In this document: positions 17,099 through 24,807 of the stretch, piece by piece
How positions within the stretch are numbered: position 1 is the stretch's first letter
Layout: each line of letters opens with the position of its first letter
Origin: Ignavibacteriaceae bacterium
Lineage (GTDB): Bacteria; Bacteroidota; Ignavibacteria; Ignavibacteriales; Ignavibacteriaceae
Reading direction: 5' to 3'
Length of the DNA stretch: 64,000 nt
NCBI GenBank assembly: GCA_008933765.1
Contig: WBUK01000001.1
Span: 344,801 to 408,800, forward strand
The notes under the pieces: model-generated
Databases searched by the model: none
Told to the model about the DNA's origin: nothing
What the model saw: the letters and a program-made list of their open reading frames with translations, nothing else
Position numbers and translations under genes: made by a program

Positions 17099-18337
17099 CT
17101 AATCTCCGTTTATATTGCTTTTCATCTTGCCTGCCCCTTCGTCTTTACTTCCTACACCATTGGCGCTGTTGCCTGAGCTTTCAGTTTTACTCCCTGCCAC
17201 TTTGGCGCTGTTGCCTGAGCTTTCAGTTTTACTCCCTGCCACTTTGGCGCTGCTGCCTGCCCCTTCAGTTTTACTCCCTGCCACCGGAGTGTTGTTGCCC
17301 ACCACTTCATCCCCGTTGCTGTAATTTTGTGAATCCACCCAACTTTTTCGGTCATTAATTACGAATGAAGCAATGAATAAAATAATCGCGGGGACCAAGA
17401 ACCAGTGAAAAACCTCGTCGTAGTCAACCACTTTGAATGAAGCAAACTCCGATTTTTCCAACCCATTTAGTCTGTCATAAAGATTCGAAAGATAATCAGA
17501 GTTATCATCACTTCTGTAGAACTGCCCGCCGCCGGTAACGGCTAAACTCTTTAACATTTTTTCATTGGCTTTAGAAATTACAGGTTCACCATATTCATCA
17601 GTTTTAACTCCGTTCGTTTTACCGCCATAATAAACGGGAATTTCAGCCCCTTTGGCAGTACCCAGAGCAACTGTGAAAACCCTGATTCCATCGGCTACTG
17701 CCTTTTTTACTGCTTGCTCAGCGCCGCTTTCGTGGTTTTCTCCGTCTGAAAAGATAATAATAGCTCGTCCTTTGTTCTTTGATGATTCAAAGCCCTGAAT
17801 CGCCATTTCCACACCGCTTGCTATATTTGTCCCCTGTACCGGCACACTGTTAACAGTAATTGAACTTAGAATCATTTTACCGATTGAATGGTCTAAAGTT
17901 AAAGGGAACTGCAGATAACTCTCACCAGCAAACAGCACCATACCTATTCTGTCCCCCGCCATTTTTTTCAGCAACAATTCAATATCGAACTTAGCCTTTT
18001 CCAACCTGCTTGGTTTAACATCTTCCGCCGCCATTGAATTTGAAGCGTCTAAAAGGAAGAAAACATCAATTCCGGTTTGTTTCACGGATTCAACCTTTGT
18101 ACCCACCACGGGCCTCATCATCGCAACCAAAGTGAGAAGACCGGCAGAAACGATCAGGCTGAAACGAAGAATTTCCTTTTTCACCGACCTGTTGTAAACC
18201 AATTTTTGGAAATCCATCCCTTTGAAAAACCGGGTTAAAACATCCTTTTTTGCGAAATAATAAAAGGCAAAAAGAGGTACTAACAAAATAAAAAGCGCCA
18301 GAAACATATAGTCAGGTTCAAGTCCAAATTTTAACAT
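17099..18337 (-). CDS. batB: BatB: VWA-domain membrane protein
   Basis: 412 residues. Two N-terminal TM segments (about 8-28 and 58-78) precede a von Willebrand A domain at about 90-290 with MIDAS motif DASNS and downstream 'GTNIASG' and 'IIFSDGENHES'. A TM at about 310-330 follows, then a cytoplasmic tail. The tail contains a 14-residue repeat (AKVAGSKTESSGNS) in about three copies, from a 42-bp DNA period at about 17157-17283. With BatA it should form the membrane VWA pair activated by the MoxR ATPase. Confidence 0.88.
   Translation of the reverse strand: MLKFGLEPDYMFLALFILLVPLFAFYYFAKKDVLTRFFKGMDFQKLVYNRSVKKEILRFSLIVSAGLLTLVAMMRPVVGTKVESVKQTGIDVFFLLDASNSMAAEDVKPSRLEKAKFDIELLLKKMAGDRIGMVLFAGESYLQFPLTLDHSIGKMILSSITVNSVPVQGTNIASGVEMAIQGFESSKNKGRAIIIFSDGENHESGAEQAVKKAVADGIRVFTVALGTAKGAEIPVYYGGKTNGVKTDEYGEPVISKANEKMLKSLAVTGGGQFYRSDDNSDYLSNLYDRLNGLEKSEFASFKVVDYDEVFHWFLVPAIILFIASFVINDRKSWVDSQNYSNGDEVVGNNTPVAGSKTEGAGSSAKVAGSKTESSGNSAKVAGSKTESSGNSANGVGSKDEGAGKMKSNINGD
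17157..17283. repeat. 42-bp in-frame tandem repeat in batB
   Basis: The word TTGGCGCTG recurs at 17160, 17202 and 17244, an exact 42-bp period encoding a 14-residue Ser/Gly/Lys-rich unit. The near identity of the copies indicates recent expansion. Confidence 0.85.
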
Positions 18338-18338
18338 T

Positions 18339-19328
18339 TTAGGGCAACCTCCTCAGCCAGGTGTAAGAGAGCACACGCGAAAGCACAATTAAACCCAAAG
18401 CGAAGGGCAACAACACCTGAAATTTTTCTGATTTTCTTTTGAACGAACTGACCTCAATTCTCGATTTTTCCAAACGATCAATCTCGTTATAAATGCTTTC
18501 AAGTTTGGCGTTATCGGTTGCTCTGAAGTATTTCCCGCCACTTTCCTTAGCAATTTTTTGCAGAAGTGGTTCGTCAATTTCCACCGGTACCATCATTCTT
18601 CTGGTTCCGTAGTCAGTCGGCACATCCATTGGAGCCTCACCAATTGTACCCACACCAATAGTGTATATCCTTATTCCAAATTTCACGGCAATTTCAGCTG
18701 CAGAACTGGGGTCGATTTCACCGGCGTTGTTCATTCCATCAGTGAGCAGAATTATCACTTTGCTTTTCGTTTCAGACTCACGGAGGACATTAACGCCCGT
18801 TGCAATGGCGTTTCCAATTGCGGTTCCGTCTTCTAACAACCCGCTTTCTATTTGATTCATCAAAGTAATCAGCGCATTGTGGTCAACCGTTAAAGGGCAT
18901 TGTGTGAAGGCATCTTTTGCAAATATCACCAAGCCTATTCGGTCGTTTTTTCTCCCTTGAACAAAGTCAAGCGTTATTTTTTTCGCCGCCTGAAGCCTGT
19001 CGGGGTCGAAGTCTTTTGCCAGCATACTGCTCGAGATATCAAGCACAACTGAGATATCTATACCTTCGGAATAAACACTCTCTTCGGAAAGATCGGTCTG
19101 CGGACGCGCCAGTGCAATTATCATAACCGCCAATGCCGATATGTTCAGGAAATAAGGAAGATTTCCGAGTTTGGCACGAATATCGGAGAAGCCTTTTGCA
19201 ACCTCAGTTTTTGAATATAGCATTGGGGTTATACCCAATTTTTTATTTTTTCTGTATAACATCAAAACCGGAATTATCAGGAGAGCCAATAAAACCCAAG
19301 GGTATGCAAAAGAAAAACTGCTAAACAT
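18339..19328 (-). CDS. batA: BatA: VWA-domain membrane protein
   Basis: 329 residues. TM segments lie at about 5-24 and 58-75. The VWA domain spans about 85-280 with MIDAS DISSS (VLDISSSMLAKDF), 'EDGTAIGNAIATG' and 'IILLTDGMNNAGEIDP', and a C-terminal TM lies at about 305-322. Paralogous to and adjacent to batB, as in other Bacteroidota Bat operons. It overlaps the preceding gene by 8 bp. Confidence 0.9.
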   Translation of the reverse strand: MFSSFSFAYPWVLLALLIIPVLMLYRKNKKLGITPMLYSKTEVAKGFSDIRAKLGNLPYFLNISALAVMIIALARPQTDLSEESVYSEGIDISVVLDISSSMLAKDFDPDRLQAAKKITLDFVQGRKNDRIGLVIFAKDAFTQCPLTVDHNALITLMNQIESGLLEDGTAIGNAIATGVNVLRESETKSKVIILLTDGMNNAGEIDPSSAAEIAVKFGIRIYTIGVGTIGEAPMDVPTDYGTRRMMVPVEIDEPLLQKIAKESGGKYFRATDNAKLESIYNEIDRLEKSRIEVSSFKRKSEKFQVLLPFALGLIVLSRVLSYTWLRRLP

Positions 19329-20550
19329 CCGGTTCCTCCGATTGTTCAGGGGCCTCAGACTGTTGTCTTTCTTCAGGTTTTTTTGGTTCTGCCACTTCCG
19401 CCGGTGCTGCGGGGTTTTTCATTTCTGCCCGGTTGACCGGTTCTGCCACTTCCGCCGGTGCTGCGGGGTTTTTCATTTCTGCCCGGTTGACCGGTTCCGA
19501 CACTTCAGCCGGTGCTGCGGGTTTTTTTATTTCTGCCCGGTTGACCGGTTCAGATACTTCCGCCGGTGTTGCGGAAGAATCAAGTTGCCCTGACTGCGCT
19601 GAAGACTTTGAAGTGACCGGCTGTCTTGCCCTTCCCTTGTTCAGCTCATTCAGAAGTGCAACCGCACTTGCTGTGTAATTACCCGATTCGTTCTCTGTCG
19701 GAATATATTTTGCAAATTTCACCATATCAGCGCGGGTTAAGAAATCATCAACCCCGGCCACGGTTTCCCCATTAATTTTCTTGTTCAGTTCTCTGATTGT
19801 TTCGCGTGTAGTAAGCTCTAAAGATGGAAAATGATACTCAACATTAAAGAACCAACGAAGTGTATCCGCCACTTCACTATAGTGCATTTTCACTTCATTA
19901 TGGGCTAAATACTGCTTAGCGTCTATAGCTTCAAGCATTTCGAGCGCTTTCTCATAATTTGTAGGAATCCGAACCGGTTCGGCTTCCGGTACTTTCTCAG
20001 TTTTTGATTTTTTCCGGAATTTCCAAATTATAAACCATACAAGCAGCCCCACCAACAAAATTCCGCCAAAAAGTATAGAATACTCTAACCAACCCCAGGG
20101 GATTTTCTCAGGCGGCTTCACATCCTTAATTTCTTCTTCCATATTTACGGGCACCGTACGGATCCGGATCGTGTCAACTCCGCTGAATCGTTTTAGCGTG
20201 TCCGCACCCTTGATGAATAACCAGGTGAACGACGGAACCACAACATCGAGCGAGTCAAACGCTGAAAAATAAAGGTTAAAACCCTTACTGATTCTCCCGT
20301 TTTTTTCGATGTTGTCTATTGTATCAACCGAAAGATATTCCAACTTTCTTGTGCTGAGCGAATCGATATAAGCCGGTTCAACCACCTTAAACTGCCCCGG
20401 ATACTCCAAGGTAAGAGTAAATAAAATTTTATCTCCAACCAGATAGTTTTTCTTCTCAGGCTTGAAAGAAAGCGAAATCTCCTGCTGCTGCCCAGAAAGA
20501 AACGGACTAAAAATTAAAATAACGGTTAAAAATTTCAGAAAATATTTCAC
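19321..20550 (-). CDS. Bat operon membrane protein, BatD-like N-terminus with Pro/Ala/Glu repeat tail
   Basis: 409 residues: a signal peptide (about 1-20); a beta-rich periplasmic part beginning 'EISLSFKPEKKNYLVGDKILFTLTLEYPG', similar in style to BatD repeats; a TM at about 155-178; a cytoplasmic helical domain; and a disordered tail of 18-residue repeats (PAEVSEPVNRAEMKNPAA) in about 3.5 copies. Located between DUF58 and batA. Probably a BatD-family accessory protein; no separate name assigned. Confidence 0.7.
   Translation of the reverse strand: MKYFLKFLTVILIFSPFLSGQQQEISLSFKPEKKNYLVGDKILFTLTLEYPGQFKVVEPAYIDSLSTRKLEYLSVDTIDNIEKNGRISKGFNLYFSAFDSLDVVVPSFTWLFIKGADTLKRFSGVDTIRIRTVPVNMEEEIKDVKPPEKIPWGWLEYSILFGGILLVGLLVWFIIWKFRKKSKTEKVPEAEPVRIPTNYEKALEMLEAIDAKQYLAHNEVKMHYSEVADTLRWFFNVEYHFPSLELTTRETIRELNKKINGETVAGVDDFLTRADMVKFAKYIPTENESGNYTASAVALLNELNKGRARQPVTSKSSAQSGQLDSSATPAEVSEPVNRAEIKKPAAPAEVSEPVNRAEMKNPAAPAEVAEPVNRAEMKNPAAPAEVAEPKKPEERQQSEAPEQSEEPDV
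19387..19602. repeat. 54-bp in-frame tandem repeat
   Basis: Units begin at 19387, 19441, 19495 and 19549, each starting TTCTGCC, TTCCGAC or TTCAGAT and containing GGTGCTGCGGG. The fourth unit diverges after the shared start. It encodes an 18-residue Pro/Ala/Glu-rich unit in the cytoplasmic tail of the Bat operon membrane protein. Confidence 0.85.
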
Positions 20551-20555
20551 AAAAA

Positions 20556-21431
20556 CTACCTTCTTCCCCTAAGTTTAAAGAATGATATCAGCGGCTTAAT
20601 ATAGCTCTCGCCCGTTTTAATTTCTATTCTGTCGGCTTTTGCTGAACGGAAAAGGTTTTCACGATAATTTCTCTCTTCCGCCCATTTACTGTGCATATAT
20701 CGTGTAAATTTTGGTGAAGAAGTGTTGATAAGCCCGGTTTCACCCGTTTCGGGGTCTTTAACGCTGATTAACCCAATTTTCGGAAGCACAATCTCTCTTT
20801 CATCTTCTAACACAACTGCAATAAGATCATGTTTTTTCGCAACTGTTTTCAAAATTTTGTCATATCCTTTATCCTGAAAATCAGAAATCAGAAAAATAAT
20901 CGCCCTTTTTGAAATCATATTGTTCAAATATTCCAATGCAACCTTTATGTCAGTCTTCTTTCCAACGGGAGCACTGTTAATTACTTCTCTGATTATCCTT
21001 AGGGGGTGCGACCTGCTTTTCTTCGGCGGAATAAATTTTTCAACTTTATCGGTGAAAAGAATCAGCCCCGTTTTGTCATTGTTTTTCAAAGCACTGAATG
21101 CAAAAATTGCAGAAAGTTCCGCTGCAAGTTCCTGTTTAGTTTGTGTTCTTGTGCCAAACTCCTGAGAGCCGCTCATATCCACAAGCAACATAACGGTCAG
21201 TTCCCGCTCTTCTTCGAAGACTTTAACAAACGGGTGACCAAAACGCGCGCTTACATTCCAGTCAATGTTTCTTACATCATCACCGGGTGAATACTCCCGA
21301 ACTTCAGAAAAGGTCATACCGCGCCCTTTGAAAACCGAGTGATACTCTCCCGAGAAGAAGTCGTTCACCATTCCCTTAGTTTTCAGTTCTATTCTGTGAA
21401 CTCTTTTTAGGATGTCTTTAGTTTCCAGAAT
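20556..21431 (-). CDS. DUF58 protein (VWA-like) of the Bat operon, probable non-ATG start
   Basis: The DUF58 core is plain: GEYHSVFKGRGMTFSEVREY, GDDVRNIDWNVSARFG, a DMSGS MIDAS-like motif and 'IFLISDFQDKGY'. The first ATG in frame (21371) begins at MVNDFFSGEY. The family N-terminus normally has about 20 more residues, and they are present just upstream in the same frame (LKRVHRIELKTKG). No ATG, GTG or TTG precedes them before the moxR stop. An ATT at 21431 (or CTG at 21428) follows a GAGAGGGG ribosome-binding site at proper spacing, so I extend the gene there. The alternative is the shorter ATG form of 271 residues. Confidence 0.85.
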   Translation of the reverse strand: MLETKDILKRVHRIELKTKGMVNDFFSGEYHSVFKGRGMTFSEVREYSPGDDVRNIDWNVSARFGHPFVKVFEEERELTVMLLVDMSGSQEFGTRTQTKQELAAELSAIFAFSALKNNDKTGLILFTDKVEKFIPPKKSRSHPLRIIREVINSAPVGKKTDIKVALEYLNNMISKRAIIFLISDFQDKGYDKILKTVAKKHDLIAVVLEDEREIVLPKIGLISVKDPETGETGLINTSSPKFTRYMHSKWAEERNYRENLFRSAKADRIEIKTGESYIKPLISFFKLRGRR

Positions 21432-21443
21432 TAAACCCCTCTC
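21426..21443 (-). promoter_or_regulatory. Ribosome-binding site supporting a non-canonical start of the DUF58 gene
   Basis: On the minus strand GAGAGGGG (21436-21443) lies 4 nt before ATT (21429-21431) and 7 nt before CTG (21426-21428). It overlaps the stop region of moxR. The next in-frame ATG is 60 nt further on and would delete conserved family residues. Confidence 0.5.
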
Positions 21444-22425
21444 ACGGCACTTCTATTTTGTTCAGAATCTCTTTGATAATTTGCTCAGAGGTGATTTCTT
21501 CAGCCTCAGCTTCATAACTGACGGAAATTCTGTGTCTTAAAACATCCTGCGCAACCGATCTGACATCATCGGGAGTAACGAAACCGCGCCTGCGAAGAAG
21601 AGCCATCCCCCGTGCGGCAAGCGCCAGGTTGATGGTCGCTCTGGGAGAAGCTCCAAAACCGATCAAATCACGAAGTTTATCCAATCTGAATTTACCCGGA
21701 ACCCGCGTTGCAAAAACGAGATCGAGAATATATCTCTCAATTTTTTCATCGAGATAAACCTCTTTAAGCAACTGCCGCCCCCTCAGTACCTGTTCTTTCG
21801 TAACGATTTTGTTTATCGGAATTTCATCCTGATGCAGGCTCTGCCTTAAAATCATCAATTCTTCTTCCTGCGTGGGGTAGGTAATTTTTACTTTCAGCAT
21901 GAACCTGTCCACCTGCGCTTCAGGCAACGGATATGTACCTTCCTGCTCAATCGGATTTTGTGTTGCAAGTACTAAGAATGGTTCTTCAAGCGGGAATGAA
22001 GTTTTCCCGATCGTAACCTGCCTTTCCTGCATAGCCTCAAGAAGCGCACTTTGTACCTTTGCGGGTGCGCGGTTAATTTCATCTGCGAGGATAAAATTGG
22101 CAAAGATGGGTCCCTTTCTGATGGTGAAATTCCCCTCTTTCTGGTTATAAATTTGCGTGCCTGTTAAGTCAGCGGGCAACAAATCGGGTGTGAACTGTAT
22201 CCGCTGGAAGTCTGCCTGCATCACTCCGGCAAGTGTTTTAATCGCAAGCGTTTTCGCCAGACCCGGCACCCCTTCCAGTAAAATGTGCCCGTTTGCAAAA
22301 AGCCCGATCAGCAGCCTTTCGAGCATTTCTGACTGCCCGACGACCACCTTGTGCATTTCGCCCAACATCTCTTCAATGAAATAACTTTCGGAACTGATTC
22401 GTTCGTTTAATTCGCTAATATCCAT
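21442..22425 (-). CDS. moxR: MoxR-family AAA+ ATPase
   Basis: 327 residues, full length for the family. Walker A is EGVPGLAKT at about 55-63, Walker B ILADEINRAP at about 120, sensor 1 'VLATQNPIEQEGTYPLPEAQVDRF', and the C-terminal lid contains 'ASPRATINLALAARGMAL'. MoxR ATPases work as chaperones for VWA-domain partners. Here it is the promoter-proximal gene of the Bat operon, directly before the DUF58 and VWA genes. Confidence 0.95.
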   Translation of the reverse strand: MDISELNERISSESYFIEEMLGEMHKVVVGQSEMLERLLIGLFANGHILLEGVPGLAKTLAIKTLAGVMQADFQRIQFTPDLLPADLTGTQIYNQKEGNFTIRKGPIFANFILADEINRAPAKVQSALLEAMQERQVTIGKTSFPLEEPFLVLATQNPIEQEGTYPLPEAQVDRFMLKVKITYPTQEEELMILRQSLHQDEIPINKIVTKEQVLRGRQLLKEVYLDEKIERYILDLVFATRVPGKFRLDKLRDLIGFGASPRATINLALAARGMALLRRRGFVTPDDVRSVAQDVLRHRISVSYEAEAEEITSEQIIKEILNKIEVP

Positions 22426-22751
22426 CTATTCTCCTTATGTTGCAAATGATGAATTACATGTTTCAAGTGATTTTTGTTGATTTAAAAAAAAGCTATGCGT
22501 AAAGAATAGTAAATTTACCAAACACTTTTTAATAAATCCAACGATAAATCCGCTTAAAATCGTGAACTGTCCATCAAATTGTTATAATTGTTAAAATCTT
22601 TTTTTTGTTTCAAAAACTTAATAATAATCTGTCAGTTTCTTTACTTAGTGTTTTTCCCTGTGTTTTACCGGGTGTGTTTACCAAAAGTTTTCCCTGTGTT
22701 TTACCGGGTGTGCTCTTTTCAGATTCACACTGTTTTTAATTAAACCTTCTA
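22426..22751. other. Intergenic region upstream of moxR with a duplicated 25-bp word
   Basis: 326 bp, AT-rich, no gene. It should carry the Bat operon promoter near the moxR end. A direct repeat of TTTTCCCTGTGTTTTACCGG followed by GTGTG occurs at about 22651-22676 and 22688-22712, about 36 bp apart. Confidence 0.5.
22650..22712. repeat. 36-bp-spaced direct repeat (two copies)
   Basis: Two near-identical 26-27 bp copies ending in TTTTACCGGGTGTG (22650-22676 and 22686-22712), located between the microcompartment gene and moxR. Confidence 0.8.
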
Positions 22752-23306
22752 CTAAACCATTTCCCGCAACAACTCGGGTCTTGGTTGCGCAATAACAACT
22801 TTATTTGTTAAAAGCCCTTTCTCCTGAATTACCAAAGCTCCGGCATCAACCGCAGACTGCACCGCCGCCACTTCACCCGTAATTGTGCAAAAAGCCTTGC
22901 CGCCGAGTGCCATAGCTAAGCGAATCTCAATCAGTTTAACCGACGCCGCTTTAACCGCCGCATCGGCTGCTTCTATCAACGAGGCAACAGAAAAACTTTC
23001 CAAAATTCCCAAAGCCTGTAATAATTCGACATTCGAATGCCCGGAAAGTGCCGGAAATAAATCAGGGTGTACATTCGGTATGACGAAAAAATCCACAACC
23101 CCGAACCCGATTGTATCAACTGCTGTTTCAACCGATGACCTGACCGCCGCCACTTCCCCGCCGATTATCGTCATATATTTACCCGAGCAAATCGTACGCG
23201 AAACCACCAATTCAACTTCTGCGGTTTTTAGCATAATATCCGCCGCCTGCATTCCCGCAGCAATACTGCTCATTTCGATGAGACCTAACGATGTTTTTTT
23301 AATCAT
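22752..23306 (-). CDS. Bacterial microcompartment trimeric shell protein, PduT-like
   Basis: 184 residues made of two tandem BMC domains (about 5-85 and about 98-180), each with the SIAAGMQAADIMLKTAEV / SLIEAADAAVKAASV helix and the GEVAAV loop (GGEVAAVRSSVETA; TGEVAAVQSAVDAG). The pore-loop sequence TICSGK at about 38-43 matches the PduT position where one Cys per subunit of the trimer binds a [4Fe-4S] cluster. It follows the PduS-like gene by 12 bp, consistent with an electron conduit across a shell. No hexamer, pentamer or cargo gene is adjacent. Confidence 0.93.
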   Translation of the reverse strand: MIKKTSLGLIEMSSIAAGMQAADIMLKTAEVELVVSRTICSGKYMTIIGGEVAAVRSSVETAVDTIGFGVVDFFVIPNVHPDLFPALSGHSNVELLQALGILESFSVASLIEAADAAVKAASVKLIEIRLAMALGGKAFCTITGEVAAVQSAVDAGALVIQEKGLLTNKVVIAQPRPELLREMV

Positions 23307-23318
23307 TTTTCAATCTTC

Positions 23319-24638
23319 TTAATTGTTCAAAATTCTGATAAATTCTTTGTTTACATCCACCACCGTGCCTGATATTGAAGCGTGAATGGTCGAACCTAAT
23401 TTCCCTTCGGGAATTGTCGCTATCACATCACCTTTCGCAACCCTGTCCCGCAGCGCAACTTTTGGCTCAGAAGGTTCACCGACAGCCTGTTTCAGTTTTA
23501 TTACCACTTCTTTCGGTCGGTAATCAACATCCACAAAAGGTGTGTCAGCGGCTAAATGACTTACATTCAGTTTTTTCATCAACATTTTTAAAGGCACTTT
23601 TCTCCCTTCTTTCATAGGATGAATTTTCACGGGATGTGTCTGGACATACTTCACACCTTCCAACCTCATCTGCCGTTTCGACTGGTCGCACGCCTCGCGT
23701 GGGAAAAGGTCTTCGGGACAGGCATACAAGGTACACAGCCCGCAGCCGCTGCAAAGTTCCGCCATCTGATTCCAGTAGCCCGCTCCTGTTGCTGTGAACT
23801 GCAGCGACCTCATTACTTTGTGCGGCTGTACATTGTAACCCAACAAATAGCGAGGGCAGAACTCGGTGCAATAGGTACACTGGTCGCACGCTGACTTACC
23901 GATTCTGTGCCAGTTTTCTTCAGGCTGCCCCATCCGGAAAACAAGCTGGTGTTTCTTCGGCAAAACAATGAACCCCGCTGTGGTTTTTGTAACGGGTTCA
24001 TCCAAATTAGTCATCAGTTTACCCATCATCAAACCGCCGTTGAACACCGAGTACTCCGGCTCCGTGCTTCCTCCGGCAAGCTCAATCACTTCTTTAGCCG
24101 GGGTTCCGATAGGCACAAAAAATGCTGAGGGGTTTTTAACGGCACCTGCAACGCACAGAAATTTTTCCGTTACCGGCTTTTCATCTGCTGCACGCCTTAC
24201 ATTCATTAAGGTTTCAACATTGTTAACCACACAACCGACATCCAAAGGGATGCCGCCGGCCGGTATCAGCCTGCCCGTTGCTAAGTAAACAAGCTCGTAT
24301 TCATCACCTGATGGGTAAAAATCGCCAAGTTCTGTTATTTCAATCGGATGTGAACCAATTGCTGCTTTAACCGCTTCGATAGCAAGCGCATTCTTAGATT
24401 TTATTCCGAAATAGCCTTTTTTTGCGCCGGTTGATTCTATCATCATCATCATGCCTTCAACCATTTCTTTGGCTTTCAGCAACATCAACTCGTAATCCTT
24501 GTGCAGAAGTGGCTCGCACTCGGCACCGTTGGCGAGTACAAACTCAACTTTCGAGCCGGATTTAACATGCGTGGGGAAACCCGCTCCGCCGGCGCCGACA
24601 ACTCCTGCTTCTCTTATTTGGTTAACAATATCAGCCAT
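23319..24638 (-). CDS. PduS-like Fe-S/SLBB protein (RnfC/NuoF-related, microcompartment cobalamin reductase type)
   Basis: 439 residues. The N-terminal Rossmann-type FMN/NADH-binding region has GVVGAGGAGFPTHVK (about 12-26) and 'NGAECEPLLHKDYELM'. An SLBB domain spans about 155-250. Two ferredoxin-like clusters follow, CDQCTYCTEFCP at about 262-273 and CSGCGLCTLYACP at about 305-317. The C-terminal RnfC-like barrel has 'GSTIHASISGTVVDV'. PduS reduces cobalamin, and related proteins re-oxidise NADH inside microcompartments. Pairing with a PduT-like shell protein supports that role. Confidence 0.9.
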   Translation of the reverse strand: MADIVNQIREAGVVGAGGAGFPTHVKSGSKVEFVLANGAECEPLLHKDYELMLLKAKEMVEGMMMMIESTGAKKGYFGIKSKNALAIEAVKAAIGSHPIEITELGDFYPSGDEYELVYLATGRLIPAGGIPLDVGCVVNNVETLMNVRRAADEKPVTEKFLCVAGAVKNPSAFFVPIGTPAKEVIELAGGSTEPEYSVFNGGLMMGKLMTNLDEPVTKTTAGFIVLPKKHQLVFRMGQPEENWHRIGKSACDQCTYCTEFCPRYLLGYNVQPHKVMRSLQFTATGAGYWNQMAELCSGCGLCTLYACPEDLFPREACDQSKRQMRLEGVKYVQTHPVKIHPMKEGRKVPLKMLMKKLNVSHLAADTPFVDVDYRPKEVVIKLKQAVGEPSEPKVALRDRVAKGDVIATIPEGKLGSTIHASISGTVVDVNKEFIRILNN

Positions 24639-24807
24639 ATCTGTATTCTCTGAATGGTTAAAAATTTCTTTTAATCTTTGCTATGTAATTTCGCTAATTT
24701 TAACTTAATAAGCTTTGGTTTATTTCTCAAAATATTCCAGATTTTCAGTTTAACACCAATTCTTTCAGGTTATAAAGCCGATTCCTTCCGCCTCGGCTCG
24801 TAAAACT

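Noticed and set aside
22426..24806. Cobalamin riboswitch near the PduS/PduT-like genes or the B12-domain gene
   Set aside because: No B12-box-like GCCACTG element with surrounding helices was seen in the short upstream gaps.
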